64,000 nt of DNA from Marinomonas pollencensis (GCF_003387375.1 NZ_QUNG01000002.1:354011-418010); one strand, 5' to 3'. Counted from the stretch's first letter, positions 1 through 9,619 are shown. Made by a program: numbers and translations. Notes: generated by a model from the sequence alone, not told the origin.

Positions 1-348
1 GGAGCCGAATTAATCATAGTGCACGTCATAGAATCACTAAACTACGCCTATGGCGGCGATGTTCCCATTGATATAACCGACATTCAAAAACAACTCCAAG
101 ACACCGCCAAAGAGCGCATGTCCATCTTGCAAGAACAACTCGACATCAATATCGCTGAAACCTGCGTCACCCAAGGCGGCATTGAAAGCGAAATTCACCG
201 CATTGCAGAAGAGAAACAAGTCGACCTGATTACCGTCGGCAGCCATGGTCGTCATGGTTTAGCCCTACTGCTTGGCTCTACCGCCAATGGCGTACTGCAC
301 GGCGCACCATGTGATGTACTGGCTGTCAGAGTACAAAAAGAGCAATAA
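1..348 (+). CDS. Universal stress protein, UspA family (5' end outside window)
   Basis: The frame is open from base 1 and reads in-frame GAELIIVHV before the first possible start (GTG at 19), which is the usual second strand of a Usp fold, so the true start lies left of the window. The C-terminal nucleotide-binding loop GSHGRHGLALLLGSTA (near residues 80-95) fits the G-x2-G-x9-G-S/T motif of ATP-binding Usp proteins. These are small cytoplasmic proteins induced under stress or growth arrest. The gene ends just before a bidirectional terminator shared with the converging cysS. Which Usp subgroup it belongs to cannot be told from this fragment. Confidence 0.85.
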   Translation, partial: GAELIIVHVIESLNYAYGGDVPIDITDIQKQLQDTAKERMSILQEQLDINIAETCVTQGGIESEIHRIAEEKQVDLITVGSHGRHGLALLLGSTANGVLHGAPCDVLAVRVQKEQ

Positions 349-353
349 AAAAA

Positions 354-382
354 AGGCGATACCTGCAACACAGGTATCGCCT
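354..382. terminator. Bidirectional Rho-independent terminator, usp / cysS
   Basis: A perfect 12-bp stem (AGGCGATACCTG and its complement) with a 5-base loop. It has an A-run on the left and a T-rich stretch on the right, and sits between two converging genes, so it can end transcription from either side. Confidence 0.85.
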
Positions 383-397
383 GTATTTTCACTTACG

Positions 398-1780
398 CTA
401 GCTTCGAGTCCAGGTTGTACCTTCTCGACTGTCTAGTAGCTCAATACCTTGCGCTGCCAACTCATCACGAATCTCATCACTGCGAGCAAAGTTTTTATCC
501 TTACGGGCTTGAGTTCGCTCATCGATTAATGCCTGAATCACATCTTCCGTCAAGCCTTGCGATACCGTGCTGTTTTGCAAAAAGTACTCTGGATCTTGCT
601 TAAGCAACCCCAACAAGTCTGCCAACACCAACAGCTCCGCCGCCAATTGCTCTGCTTGATTAGCGTCTTCTGCTTTGGCTTTATTCAGCTCTCGCACCAA
701 CTCAAACAACACAGACACAGCAACCGCCGTATTGAAGTCATCCTTCATCGCCGCCTCAAAGCGCTCAGTAAAGCGTGTTGGCTCATACCGATCAGCTGCA
801 GCCTGACCACGTAATGCAGTATACAGGCGCTCTAAGGCCACCTTGGCTTCATTTAAACTTTGGTCAGAATAATCAATCGCGCTGCGATATTGACTCGACA
901 CCATCAAGTAACGCACTACCTCAGGGTTATATTTTTCAAGCACATCGCGCACGGTAAAGAAATTGCCCAAAGACTTGGACATTTTCTCATTATTAACGCG
1001 AACCGCACCACAGTGAACCCAGTAGTTAACATAGTCCTTGCCGGTAGCCGCTTCAGATTGAGCGATCTCATTTTCATGGTGAGGAAATTTCAAATCAGGA
1101 CCGCCACCATGAATATCAAAGTGACTGCCCAGACAATTTGTCGACATCGCAGAACACTCAATATGCCATCCAGGACGACCTGCGCCCCAAGGCGATGCCC
1201 AAGAAACCTCGCCTTCTTTCGCCTGTTTCCAGAGAACAAAGTCAGCAGGATGTTCTTTTGCCGCTTCCACATCAATGCGCGCACCGGCCAACATATCCTC
1301 AAGCTTACGATTGTTCAGCTTGCCATAATCTTTAAAGGCTTCGGTGCGGTAATACACGTCGCCAGATGCGCCATGATAAGCAAAACCCTTATCAATTAGC
1401 ACTTGAATCATATCAATAATTTCTTGCATGAACTCAGTGGCTTTGGGCTCGCGGTCTGGCATTTTATTGCCAAGTCGCAGCTCATCTTCACGTTGCGCAG
1501 CAATCATTCGCTCTGTTAATGCTTGAGTCGATTCATTATTTTCCTCTGCGCGTTTGATGATTTTGTCATCCACATCGGTAATATTGCGCACATAGTTCAA
1601 CTCGTACCCTAAATGGCGAATAAAGCGAGAAATAACGTCGAAAGAGATCATCGCCCGAGCATGGCCAATATGACAGTAGTCGTACACCGTGTTACCACAG
1701 ACATACATGCCCACTTTACCTTCTTCGATTGGCGTGAAAATTTCTTTCTTCCCCGTTAGGGTGTTGTAAATCTTCAACAT
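398..1780 (-). CDS. cysS: Cysteinyl-tRNA synthetase
   Basis: Charges tRNA-Cys with cysteine in the cytoplasm. The 460-residue product has the class I signatures: a HIGH-type motif in YDYCHIGHARAM near residue 35 and KMSKSLGN near residue 270. The zinc ligands expected in this family are visible (Cys in MYVCGN, Cys in HIECS, and the His pair in FPHHENE). Length and the C-terminal anticodon-binding region match the family. It begins 5 bases after the glnS stop, so the two synthetase genes are probably one transcript. It ends at a bidirectional terminator. Confidence 0.97.
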   Translation of the reverse strand: MLKIYNTLTGKKEIFTPIEEGKVGMYVCGNTVYDYCHIGHARAMISFDVISRFIRHLGYELNYVRNITDVDDKIIKRAEENNESTQALTERMIAAQREDELRLGNKMPDREPKATEFMQEIIDMIQVLIDKGFAYHGASGDVYYRTEAFKDYGKLNNRKLEDMLAGARIDVEAAKEHPADFVLWKQAKEGEVSWASPWGAGRPGWHIECSAMSTNCLGSHFDIHGGGPDLKFPHHENEIAQSEAATGKDYVNYWVHCGAVRVNNEKMSKSLGNFFTVRDVLEKYNPEVVRYLMVSSQYRSAIDYSDQSLNEAKVALERLYTALRGQAAADRYEPTRFTERFEAAMKDDFNTAVAVSVLFELVRELNKAKAEDANQAEQLAAELLVLADLLGLLKQDPEYFLQNSTVSQGLTEDVIQALIDERTQARKDKNFARSDEIRDELAAQGIELLDSREGTTWTRS

Positions 1781-1785
1781 CTTAA

Positions 1786-3459
1786 TTATTTCCCTTTCGC
1801 TTCAATTTTGGCCCAAGAATCACGCAGCGTCACAGTGCGGTTAAACACCATGCCATCTTTCTCTAAATCTCGGCAGAAGTAGCCTTCGCGCTCAAACTGG
1901 AAGCCCTGACCCTTTTCCGACGCCAACAAGGATGGCTCCACTTTTGCGTTAGTCAGTACGGTCAATGATTCTTCATTGATAAAATCTAGGAAGGTTTTGT
2001 CTTCATAGTTTGCATCTGGGGCATCATTATTGAACAAACGATCGTATAGATTAACCGTCGCATCTACCGCATGTTGTGCACTCACCCAGTGAATAACACC
2101 TTTTGGCTTATAGCCTTCAGGGTTAACACCCAAAGTGTTTTCATCGTAACGGCACAGCAGTTCAACAACCTCACCTGCTTCGTTTTTAATCGCCTCATCA
2201 CAAGTGATGACATAACCACCGCGAAGACGAACAGCACCCTCTAGAGTCAAACGCTTCCATTTACGTGGTGGCTCTTCAGCAAAGTCTGCCGCATCAATAT
2301 AAAGCGTCTTACTAAAAGGCACTTTGCGCTGACCAGCGTCTTCATTTTTTGGATGATTATTGACCGTGAAAATTTCTTCTTTATCTTCTGGGTAGTTGGT
2401 CAATGTCACCTTAATTGGGTTAAGTACAGCCATAGCTCGATTGGCGTTTGCGTCCAAATCCTCGCGTATCGCATGCTCAAGCATACTGACGTCGACCACA
2501 CCATCAGAACGGGTAACACCAATACGCTCACAGAAGTTGCGAATCGCTAAGGCGGTGTAACCGCGGCGACGCAAGCCCGAAATAGTCGGCATTCGTGGGT
2601 CATCCCAACCATCTACGTGTTTTTCATCTACCAACTGTTTTAATTTGCGCTTACTAGTCACCGTGTAGTTTAGGTTCAAACGCGCAAATTCGATTTGCTG
2701 CGGATGCACAGTACCCAGCGTATCCAACACCCAGTCATACAAAGGGCGATGATCTTGAAACTCTAGGGTACAAATTGAGTGTGTGATATTTTCAATCGCA
2801 TCAGACAAACAATGGGTAAAGTCGTACATTGGGTAAACACACCACTGATCCCCCGTTTGGTGGTGATGCACATGACGCACGCGATAAATAATTGGGTCGC
2901 GCAGATTCATGTTCGGGCTTGCCATATCGATTTTCGCACGCAACACCACTTCACCGTCTTTGTACTTACCGTTTTTCATGTCGGTAAATAAGGCCAGGTT
3001 CTCGGCAACAGAACGATCACGGTAAGGGCTATTTTTCCCCGGCTCTTTCAAGGTGCCGCGGTATTCACGCATTTGCTCGCCATTTAGCTCACAAACATAG
3101 GCTTTGCCCATTTCAATCAACTGAACCGCGAAGTCGTAAAGCGCTTGAAAATAGTCTGAGGCAAATTTTGGCTCGTCTTTCCATTCAAAGCCTAACCATT
3201 CCACATCACGTTTAATGGACTCAATGTATTCAACACTTTCCTTTTCAGGATTGGTGTCGTCAAAACGGAGATTACATTGACCATTGTAGCGCTGCGCTAT
3301 GCCGAAGTTTAGGCAAATAGATTTTGCATGACCAATGTGTAGGTAGCCATTCGGCTCAGGTGGGAAGCGCGTCATAACAACGCCATTGTGTTTACCTGAT
3401 TCGTTATCTTTATCAATGATTTGGGTAATAAAATTACCTGGTTTTGACGTTTCTGACAT
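1786..3459 (-). CDS. glnS: Glutaminyl-tRNA synthetase
   Basis: Charges tRNA-Gln with glutamine. The 557-residue protein shows the class I HIGH motif in [15 protein letters not shown] near residue 40 and the KMSKS equivalent VTSKRKL near residue 270, followed by the two-barrel anticodon-binding region. Length agrees with the E. coli enzyme. It is the first gene of a glnS-cysS pair, an arrangement also seen in Pseudomonas, where ppiB and lpxH lie beside it. Here ppiB-lpxH is about 4 kb away on the other strand, with azl and que genes between. A plausible promoter (TTGTCC, then TATAAG) lies in the 100 bases upstream. Confidence 0.97.
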   Translation of the reverse strand: MSETSKPGNFITQIIDKDNESGKHNGVVMTRFPPEPNGYLHIGHAKSICLNFGIAQRYNGQCNLRFDDTNPEKESVEYIESIKRDVEWLGFEWKDEPKFASDYFQALYDFAVQLIEMGKAYVCELNGEQMREYRGTLKEPGKNSPYRDRSVAENLALFTDMKNGKYKDGEVVLRAKIDMASPNMNLRDPIIYRVRHVHHHQTGDQWCVYPMYDFTHCLSDAIENITHSICTLEFQDHRPLYDWVLDTLGTVHPQQIEFARLNLNYTVTSKRKLKQLVDEKHVDGWDDPRMPTISGLRRRGYTALAIRNFCERIGVTRSDGVVDVSMLEHAIREDLDANANRAMAVLNPIKVTLTNYPEDKEEIFTVNNHPKNEDAGQRKVPFSKTLYIDAADFAEEPPRKWKRLTLEGAVRLRGGYVITCDEAIKNEAGEVVELLCRYDENTLGVNPEGYKPKGVIHWVSAQHAVDATVNLYDRLFNNDAPDANYEDKTFLDFINEESLTVLTNAKVEPSLLASEKGQGFQFEREGYFCRDLEKDGMVFNRTVTLRDSWAKIEAKGK

Positions 3460-3554
3460 GGTTGATGTAAGTCCCGATAAATTTTCTTATAACAGTATTG
3501 TTACTTTGACGGACAAGTATATCCGATTTCGCTTTCGTAGGGATATTAAGGCGT

Positions 3555-3576
3555 AAAAAAATCCTTTATGAAAAGG
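3555..3576 (-). terminator. Possible terminator overlapping the azlD stop codon
   Basis: On the minus strand a short stem (CCTTT / AAAGG) is followed by seven T. It overlaps the azlD stop codon at 3566-3568. The stem is short, so this is a moderate call. Confidence 0.45.
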
Positions 3577-3892
3577 CATATTTCGCGATAAAAAACACCA
3601 CCACACCCACCACTATGGTGAGCAACTGTTGCTGTTTCCACAAACCGACAACAAATGCCGCTACGCCCCCTAATAACCAAGGATTATCGTATGACACATT
3701 TAGCTGATGCTGCGATACAAAGATCATAGGTGTAATGATGGAGGTTAACACAGCGACAGGCACAAATTTTAACGCCCTATCTAAAAACCCTGGCATAACG
3801 ACCTTGTGCGCTCGAGCAAACAACACAAATCGCACCCCAAAAGTCACCACAAACATACCGGCAATCACCCACAAAGAGTCCAACGCGCTCAC
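3566..3892 (-). CDS. azlD: AzlD-family branched-chain amino acid export subunit
   Basis: A 108-residue hydrophobic protein with about four membrane segments and the general pattern of the AzlD/LIV-E small subunit. With AzlC it forms an inner-membrane exporter for branched-chain amino acids or their analogues, as characterised for AzlCD and BrnFE. It overlaps the end of azlC by 4 bases, which suggests translational coupling. The family substrate is known only in a few species, so the exact substrate here is open. Confidence 0.85.
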   Translation of the reverse strand: MSALDSLWVIAGMFVVTFGVRFVLFARAHKVVMPGFLDRALKFVPVAVLTSIITPMIFVSQHQLNVSYDNPWLLGGVAAFVVGLWKQQQLLTIVVGVVVFFIAKYAFS

Positions 3893-4647
3893 AATTCAAC
3901 CTCCACGTCTTTACTGGTGGTTGAACGGCTAGCTGAGTCCTTTGATGCCTTTGCCCTTTGCAACGCAAGATCCGCAAAATAGCCAACAGACACTGCAATA
4001 ATGGCGGATACCAACAAACCGAGATTATTCGGCAAATCTACCAGCACAACAGACGCTAGCGCCGCACTCACCGCTGCCAGCCAGAAAGGTGCCGCTTTTA
4101 AATAAGGTGTAATAATGCTGATAAAAGTCGCTACCATGGCAAACTCCAGCCCCCATTCACTCATTCCAGGAATCAACTCACCCGACAAAACCCCAAGCAA
4201 GGTCGTGACATTCCACATAACATAAAATGCCAAAAAGGAGCCTATATAAGCCCGATGCCCAGTGACAGTATTAATCACACCATTACCATACAAGGGACGA
4301 ACCGCCGCATAGGTTTCATCGATCAGGCCAAAACCCATCAAAATACGCAGCCTCATGGGCAGTTGTTTAACATATTTGACCAGATCAGCGGCATACAAAA
4401 GGTGCCTTAGATTGACAATAAAAGTGGTAGACACAATGACCCACAAAGGCGCATCAATGGAGATTAAACCAATCGCCACAAATTGTGCTGAGCCTGCAAA
4501 CACCATAGATGACATAGCAATGGCAAACCATGGACTTAAGCCATAACTGGACGCCAATGATCCAAACAGTAAACCAAAAGGAATGCCGCCAACTATCATC
4601 GGAATGGACGCCACGACACCAAGACGCATTTCGTTAAACCGAGTCAT
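3889..4647 (-). CDS. azlC: AzlC-family branched-chain amino acid export subunit
   Basis: A 252-residue membrane protein with multiple hydrophobic helices. The start region has the AzlC-typical IPMIVGGIPFGLLFG and later FAGSAQFVAIGL motifs. It is the large subunit of the AzlCD exporter. Its start overlaps the upstream MarR-GNAT gene by 4 bases and its end overlaps azlD by 4 bases, so the three genes form a tightly coupled operon. The C-terminal tail is short, charged and Ser-rich. Confidence 0.88.
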   Translation of the reverse strand: MTRFNEMRLGVVASIPMIVGGIPFGLLFGSLASSYGLSPWFAIAMSSMVFAGSAQFVAIGLISIDAPLWVIVSTTFIVNLRHLLYAADLVKYVKQLPMRLRILMGFGLIDETYAAVRPLYGNGVINTVTGHRAYIGSFLAFYVMWNVTTLLGVLSGELIPGMSEWGLEFAMVATFISIITPYLKAAPFWLAAVSAALASVVLVDLPNNLGLLVSAIIAVSVGYFADLALQRAKASKDSASRSTTSKDVEVEL

Positions 4648-5588
4648 AAACTTTTTTCCATGTATCTATCCGCTCTTGAATAACAAGAAGGTTTAGGGGC
4701 AGGCTTAGTAATAAAGCCATTTTTGACATACAAAGCATTGGCAGCCTGCAAATTTGAGGCTGTTTCAAGGGAAATACACGTCACCCCCTGCCTTTTTCCA
4801 TACTCAACGACACAATCAATCAATTGTTGTGCAATGCCTTTACCCTGACAATGCTCCGCCACTGCCAACTTCAACATGCTAATGGAAGCACCGTCATCGT
4901 TAGGTAGGATTGCCACTGTGCCCAGTACTTTTTCATCTTTGCCATGCCGGCCAAGCGCGCAAAAAATATGCCCTCCACGTTGCAATATATGCTCCTCAGG
5001 GTCTGCCAATAGCGCTTTGTCATAGGCATTAATCTGCTCCGGGAAGAACCCCATTAACCAAGCCATATTCAAGTCATGAAAAGCCTGCCGATGATGACTC
5101 TGAAAATCCACAACCTCTACCTTACGCAACCTGTCCAGCACTTTTTGCGCAAGACCGCCGTCAAATAAATCCTGCTCGAGGCGCAACAGCGCCGCCATAA
5201 AATGCGAACTAGGCATTTGTGTCGCTTGCTCTAACACCACAGCCATCTCTTTTAGTACAGGCTGTACACACTTCATCGCTGCGCGCCCTGATTCTGATAA
5301 CGCCAAACGGGTACGACGCTGGTCCTGTGGGTCCGCCACTTTAATCAGCAATGACTCTTGCAACATCTTACTGACCTGCTTACTGATGGCTGGATGGCTA
5401 ACCTTTAAACTGTCAGCCAACTCCACCACTGACATCGCCCGAGTTACCTGAAGCAAGCTCAAAATAGGAAAATAGGTTGAAGAAATAGGCACATCGCACG
5501 CCTCATAAATGACCTGTACTTCTGCAAACAAAAAATCACTTAACCGTTTCAACCGACTACCCAAGGTTAAAACACCAAATTGCTCCAT
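4644..5588 (-). CDS. MarR-type regulator fused to a GNAT acetyltransferase
   Basis: A 314-residue fusion. Residues about 1-140 form a MarR winged helix with VSHPAISKQVSKML as the recognition region. Residues about 165-314 form a GNAT acetyltransferase with the acetyl-CoA loop EHCQGKGIAQQLI. I place the start at the ATG at 5588 (MEQFGVLTLGSRLKRLSD), the usual beginning of this family. An in-frame ATG at 5654 would make the gene run through a 26-bp palindrome that looks like its operator. It is the first gene of the azlCD operon, so it probably senses and possibly acetylates a compound that the exporter removes. The ligand is unknown. Confidence 0.85.
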   Translation of the reverse strand: MEQFGVLTLGSRLKRLSDFLFAEVQVIYEACDVPISSTYFPILSLLQVTRAMSVVELADSLKVSHPAISKQVSKMLQESLLIKVADPQDQRRTRLALSESGRAAMKCVQPVLKEMAVVLEQATQMPSSHFMAALLRLEQDLFDGGLAQKVLDRLRKVEVVDFQSHHRQAFHDLNMAWLMGFFPEQINAYDKALLADPEEHILQRGGHIFCALGRHGKDEKVLGTVAILPNDDGASISMLKLAVAEHCQGKGIAQQLIDCVVEYGKRQGVTCISLETASNLQAANALYVKNGFITKPAPKPSCYSRADRYMEKSL

Positions 5589-5598
5589 AATCCGCCCT

Positions 5599-5624
5599 AA
5601 TATCCGTAACCAGTTACGGATATT
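5599..5624. promoter_or_regulatory. 26-bp perfect palindrome, likely MarR operator
   Basis: Two perfect 12-base arms (AATATCCGTAAC and its complement) separated by CA. It lies 11-36 bases upstream of the MarR-GNAT start and within the region shared with the divergent queC promoter. The size and symmetry suit a MarR dimer, so autoregulation is the simplest reading. Confidence 0.65.
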
Positions 5625-5689
5625 GATGTTATTCACTTTCATTACGAAAATCAATGTCTTTAAAAGAGTGAGCAGACGTGCACATCTGG

Positions 5690-5695
5690 TATAAT
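5690..5695 (+). promoter_or_regulatory. -10 box of the queC promoter
   Basis: A consensus TATAAT about 45 bases before the queC start. No strong -35 is seen at 17 bases. The leader left after it is about 40 bases, too short for a preQ1 riboswitch plus expression platform. Confidence 0.5.
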
Positions 5696-5740
5696 TCGCC
5701 AGTTAACTCTGCAAAACGCTAACCCGAGAGGAAATTGAAG

Positions 5741-6400
5741 ATGTCAGAAAAAGCCGTAGTGGTGTATTCCGGAGGAATGGATTCATTTACCGTGTTAAAT
5801 ACCGCTATTCAAGAAGGCTTAGAGGTTTATGCCCTATCCTTTAACTACGGTCAAAAACACAGCAAGGAGCTGATTGTTGCAGCCGAAGTATGCAAAAACC
5901 TAAATATCCCCCATAAAGTTGTGGATATTACGGCAATAAACAGCCTTATGGCAGGATCGTCTCTGACCAGCGATAGCGATATCCCTGAAGGGCATTATGA
6001 AAATGAGAGCATGAAATCCACTGTGGTACCCAACCGCAACATGGTCTTGCTTTCGATGGCCATCGCTTATGCGGTATCACTAGAGTCAGGCAAGGTATAT
6101 TACGGTGCCCATTCTGGCGACCACCATATTTATCCTGATTGTCGACCGGAATTTGTTGACGCAATGAACGCCGTTTCCAAGATTGCCAACTACCAGTCTG
6201 TTGAGATCGTCACTCCTTTCTTGCACGCCTCTAAAGGTGAAATACTGCAAGCCGGCTTAGCCATGAACCTGGATTATGCCAACAGTTGGACCTGCTACAA
6301 TGGTCGCGAGAAATCCTGTGGCAAATGCGGCGCATGCAACGAAAGATTAGAAGCCTTCGCGGAGCTTGGAAAAACCGACCCATTGGCTTACGAAGCATAA
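5741..6400 (+). CDS. queC: 7-cyano-7-deazaguanine synthase
   Basis: Converts carboxydeazaguanine to preQ0 with ATP and ammonia in queuosine synthesis. The N-terminal PP-loop SGGMDS binds ATP. The C-terminal zinc site is [15 protein letters not shown] near residues 188-202. I choose the ATG at 5741 because GAGAGGA lies about 9 bases upstream. A TTG two codons earlier is too close to that site. The 219-residue length is normal. queE lies 127 bases downstream on the same strand and acts one step earlier in the pathway. Confidence 0.95.
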   Translation: MSEKAVVVYSGGMDSFTVLNTAIQEGLEVYALSFNYGQKHSKELIVAAEVCKNLNIPHKVVDITAINSLMAGSSLTSDSDIPEGHYENESMKSTVVPNRNMVLLSMAIAYAVSLESGKVYYGAHSGDHHIYPDCRPEFVDAMNAVSKIANYQSVEIVTPFLHASKGEILQAGLAMNLDYANSWTCYNGREKSCGKCGACNERLEAFAELGKTDPLAYEA

Positions 6401-6527
6401 GCGCTAATAAATACCCATATTCATTCAATTTAGTCTTTATTGGCTTCTGTTCCACAGATTCCCAATGGACAACTAAAGTGATCACCCTTACCTCGAACTG
6501 TTTTTCGAGATGTAATAGGCACAACAC

Positions 6528-7178
6528 ATGTATTCTATCAAAGAAGCTTTCTACTCCTTACAAGGGGAAGGCGCTCACGCAGGTCGACCTGCTTTATTCT
6601 GTCGTTTCACTGGCTGTAACCTTTGGTCAGGCCAAGAAAAAACACGCGCCACTTCTGACTGCCAATTCTGTGATACTGATTTTATCGGCACCGACGGACA
6701 ACATGGCGGGAAATTTAAAACCGCACAAGCTTTACGCACACACATTGATGCTCTATGGCCTGCAGAACAAGGCCATAAGTATGTGGTATTTACCGGCGGT
6801 GAACCGGCGCTGCAACTCGATGATGAGTTGATTGCAGAAATGAAATCTCATGGCTACACCATCGCCATTGAAACCAACGGCACTTTAGCACTGCCCGAAG
6901 GCATTGATTGGATTTGTGTCAGCCCAAAAACAACTCACCCCCTGAAAGTCACCTCAGGCAATGAGCTGAAGTTGGTTTTTCCACAAGCACATTTACCACC
7001 AGCACGATTTGAATCCTTGTCATTTGACCATTTTTACTTGCAACCCATGGATCAAAGCCACTTATCAAAGGACCAAATACCGCTAACCAACACCCAACAA
7101 GCCACACTAAATTTTTGTTTATCACATCCACAGTGGCGTCTTAGCTTACAAACACATAAAATGCTCAACATCGATTAG
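6528..7178 (+). CDS. queE: 7-carboxy-7-deazaguanine synthase (radical SAM)
   Basis: Makes 7-carboxy-7-deazaguanine from 6-carboxytetrahydropterin, using S-adenosylmethionine and a 4Fe-4S cluster. The cluster motif here is the long form C-x14-C-x2-C (Cys in FTGCNLW, then CQFC), as in the Burkholderia-type QueE, rather than the usual CxxxCxxC. The start [15 protein letters not shown] is typical, and [10 protein letters not shown] is the SAM-binding GGE motif. The 216-residue length fits. It is probably expressed with queC, although the 127-base gap leaves room for its own promoter. No queD or queF is in the window. Confidence 0.93.
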   Translation: MYSIKEAFYSLQGEGAHAGRPALFCRFTGCNLWSGQEKTRATSDCQFCDTDFIGTDGQHGGKFKTAQALRTHIDALWPAEQGHKYVVFTGGEPALQLDDELIAEMKSHGYTIAIETNGTLALPEGIDWICVSPKTTHPLKVTSGNELKLVFPQAHLPPARFESLSFDHFYLQPMDQSHLSKDQIPLTNTQQATLNFCLSHPQWRLSLQTHKMLNID

Positions 7179-7225
7179 GCGTCCGAACGCCATTTTTAGC
7201 CATTAATAACTTTAAGGAATATAAA

Positions 7226-7729
7226 ATGATCATCCTACACACTAACTACGGTGACATTCACGTCGAACTTAACTACGAAAAAGCCCCTAAAACAGCAAAA
7301 AACTTTGAAGAATATGTTACTTCTGGCTTTTACGACGGCGTTATTTTTCACCGTGTCATCAATGGCTTCATGGTTCAAGGCGGTGGTTTTGAGCCAGGCA
7401 TGACGCAAAAAGAAACACGCACACAAATTGAAAACGAAGCAGACAACGGCCTTAAAAACGAAATCGGCACATTGGCGATGGCTCGCACTATGGACCCTCA
7501 CTCCGCTTCTGCACAATTCTTTATCAACGTGGCAGACAATGCTTTCTTAAACCACCGCAGCAAAACACCAGACGGCTGGGGCTACGCGGTATTTGGTAAA
7601 GTGACGGCAGGCATGGACGTTGTTAACAAAATCAAAGAAGTAAAAACAACAACTAAAGCAGGCCACCAAGATGTGCCAGCAGAAGACGTTGTTATTGAAA
7701 GCGCTGAACTGATCAAAAACGAAGACTAA
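7226..7729 (+). CDS. ppiB: Peptidyl-prolyl cis-trans isomerase B (cyclophilin)
   Basis: A cytoplasmic cyclophilin of 167 residues with no signal peptide. The catalytic block [15 protein letters not shown] carries the key Arg, and [17 protein letters not shown] is the second conserved block. The stop codon overlaps the lpxH start (TAATG), so the two are translationally coupled. The same ppiB-lpxH pairing occurs in Pseudomonas. Confidence 0.96.
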   Translation: MIILHTNYGDIHVELNYEKAPKTAKNFEEYVTSGFYDGVIFHRVINGFMVQGGGFEPGMTQKETRTQIENEADNGLKNEIGTLAMARTMDPHSASAQFFINVADNAFLNHRSKTPDGWGYAVFGKVTAGMDVVNKIKEVKTTTKAGHQDVPAEDVVIESAELIKNED

Positions 7730-8514
7730 TGATTCGTTATTTTATTTCGGATTTGCATCTCAGCGACAAACGCCCGGACTTGATCCGGGCGTTTGTTCAA
7801 ATGATGGATGAGCTGATTGCCAAGCACCCTAAGAATGACGCCGCTTTGTACATACTCGGCGACTTTTATGAAGCTTGGATTGGTGACGATGATCAACCCG
7901 CTTGGAATCTCCCTATCGAGGCGAGCCTAAAAAAACTCTCCGATTCCGGGATGGGGCTTTTTTTCCTCCATGGCAATCGCGACTTTTTAATTGGCGATGC
8001 CTGGTGTCAACGCGTTGGCGCGACGCTTCTTGACGAGCAAACCCTCATCACCACATCAGAGTTTTCCGTATTGCTGACCCATGGCGATGAATATTGCCAA
8101 GAAGACGTCGAGTATCAAACCTTCCGCCGTATGGTGCGAAACCCGCAATGGCAGCAACAAATTTTGTCAATGCCGCTTGAAAAGCGAATCGCCTTAGCCG
8201 CTCAATTACGTGACGACAGTAAAAGCATGTCGGCGCAAAAATCCCAAGGCATTATGGATGTAACGGAACGCTGCGTACAAGACTCTCTTGCAGATAATCA
8301 CAGCCAAGTTGTGATTCATGGCCACACCCATAGACCGGCCTTTCATATTCATCAGCAATATGCCCGCTGCGTACTTGGGGACTGGGATAAACAAGTTTGG
8401 CTGGCTTATCTAGATGACCAAGAGCTGTATCAATCTGGCTGCGATACAGCCACTTTCTTAGCACAAGGCCTGTCAGGGTTAGCGCCTGCGCAGCGCCTGA
8501 AACTGCCGCTATAA
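7729..8514 (+). CDS. lpxH: UDP-2,3-diacylglucosamine diphosphatase
   Basis: Hydrolyses UDP-2,3-diacylglucosamine to lipid X in lipid A synthesis at the inner membrane. The calcineurin-like metal site is complete: SDLHLS, LGDFYEAWIGDD, HGNRDFLIG, THGDEY and HGHTHRP in order. At 261 residues it is about 20 longer than E. coli LpxH, the extra being at the C-terminus. It starts on the last base of the ppiB stop and ends at a terminator. Confidence 0.95.
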   Translation: MIRYFISDLHLSDKRPDLIRAFVQMMDELIAKHPKNDAALYILGDFYEAWIGDDDQPAWNLPIEASLKKLSDSGMGLFFLHGNRDFLIGDAWCQRVGATLLDEQTLITTSEFSVLLTHGDEYCQEDVEYQTFRRMVRNPQWQQQILSMPLEKRIALAAQLRDDSKSMSAQKSQGIMDVTERCVQDSLADNHSQVVIHGHTHRPAFHIHQQYARCVLGDWDKQVWLAYLDDQELYQSGCDTATFLAQGLSGLAPAQRLKLPL

Positions 8515-8522
8515 CAAGCACA

Positions 8523-8556
8523 AAAAAACCATTACATTTTCATGCAATGGTTTTTT
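8523..8556. terminator. Terminator after lpxH, also usable from the minus strand
   Basis: A 15-bp stem with one mismatch (arms 8523-8537 and 8542-8556, loop TTTC), A-rich on the left and ending in a T-run. It lies between the converging lpxH and the small minus-strand gene at 8591. Confidence 0.8.
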
Positions 8557-8590
8557 ATTGACCAAGATAATAGCGTTACTGCTCACCCGC

Positions 8591-8902
8591 TTATAAATGC
8601 AACAACTCCTTTACCCAACTGGTATCAGCACCGTGCCGAGAACGGTTAAACTCTAAGCGGCGCTCATGCAGCATAGCCACCGCCCGAAAAAAAGCGTTGT
8701 TTACCATTACTGGACTCAACTCAATACCATAATGACGCCACCAATATAGCTGAGCTTTACTGGTTAGCAATTGATATAGAACATCCAGTTCAGCGGATCC
8801 CTGATAAGCACTATCTAGATCGATCACATGTTCGTCTTTCGCTATTTGCAACGCCAGCCAATAAGTAACATCCGATAATTCATCGCTCACCTGCTTGCCC
8901 AT
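8591..8902 (-). CDS. Unknown 103-residue protein
   Basis: I do not recognise this protein. It has no signal peptide or membrane helix and looks mostly alpha-helical. The N-terminal part (ELSDVTYWLALQIAKDE) resembles the helix that carries metal ligands in MazG-like pyrophosphohydrolases, but the Glu-Asp pattern is incomplete, so I do not assign that. The reading frame, start (ATG at 8902) and the terminator downstream support a real gene. It is followed upstream by miaE, transcribed the same way with a gap of about 100 bases. Confidence 0.6.
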   Translation of the reverse strand: MGKQVSDELSDVTYWLALQIAKDEHVIDLDSAYQGSAELDVLYQLLTSKAQLYWWRHYGIELSPVMVNNAFFRAVAMLHERRLEFNRSRHGADTSWVKELLHL

Positions 8903-9007
8903 GTCGACCCCCTCCGTTGTTGAGTTGATACTAATGATATTAGCAGCTAATCAAGAAGTTACCTCAAAAAAACGTTACTTAGCTGTTATCTTTCGTAAGC
9001 ATTTGAA

Positions 9008-9619
9008 TCAGCTTAAGGTTGGCGGCCCACTGTGCATGCGAAACTCAACATCGGGCTCGGTAATAAGCTTTTCTTCCAACTCGCGGAAAAATGCGACGCG
9101 CTCATCAATAGGCTCACCCGCATATTCTTCTGCTAACGCCAAATAATCTTCAAAATGACGCGCTTCTGACTTGAGTAGTGAGATATAAAACTTAGACAAC
9201 TCTTCATCCAAATGCGGTGCCAACATAGCAAAACGCTCACAAGAACGCGCTTCAACAAAAGCACCGATAATCAATGTATCAACCAGGCGTGCCGGCTCAT
9301 GAGTACGAATGTATTTTCGCAACCCATCGGCATATCGGGACGCAGTCAAATGCTCATAAGCCACGTCGCGCTTACGCATAATTTTATGGACTTGTTCAAA
9401 ATGCAGCAGCTCTTCACGGGCCAAGCGAGACATTTTATGAAGCAAATTATCACGATCCACATAACGATACATCAGACTCATCGCTGTTGAGGCGGCTTTT
9501 TTCTCACAATGGGCATGATCATTTAGCAGCAAAGATTGATTCTCAATTGCCCAATTCACCCACGCCTCGGGAGACGGACAGGGAAGAAAATCAACAAGCT
9601 CTGGATACGCTGATAACAT
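9008..9619 (-). CDS. miaE: tRNA 2-methylthio-N6-isopentenyl-adenosine-37 hydroxylase
   Basis: Hydroxylates ms2i6A37 of tRNA to ms2io6A with a di-iron centre. The 203-residue helical protein has two ferritin-like Glu-x2-His sites, in REELLHFEQVH near residue 90 and in KSEARHFEDYLALAEEY near residue 165. Length agrees with the family. It diverges from the pseudokinase gene at 9708 across about 90 bases that hold a TATACT-type -10. Confidence 0.93.
   Translation of the reverse strand: MLSAYPELVDFLPCPSPEAWVNWAIENQSLLLNDHAHCEKKAASTAMSLMYRYVDRDNLLHKMSRLAREELLHFEQVHKIMRKRDVAYEHLTASRYADGLRKYIRTHEPARLVDTLIIGAFVEARSCERFAMLAPHLDEELSKFYISLLKSEARHFEDYLALAEEYAGEPIDERVAFFRELEEKLITEPDVEFRMHSGPPTLS

Noticed and set aside
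860..1399. Long plus-strand open frame (179 codons) inside cysS
   Set aside because: It is antisense to a certain cysS, has no ribosome site and no recognisable protein features.
5654..5740. preQ1 riboswitch before queC
   Set aside because: The leader after the -10 box is about 40 bases and shows no pseudoknot-like sequence or terminator.
8591..8902. MazG-like pyrophosphohydrolase assignment
   Set aside because: The resemblance is limited to one helix and the metal-binding Glu/Asp set is incomplete.
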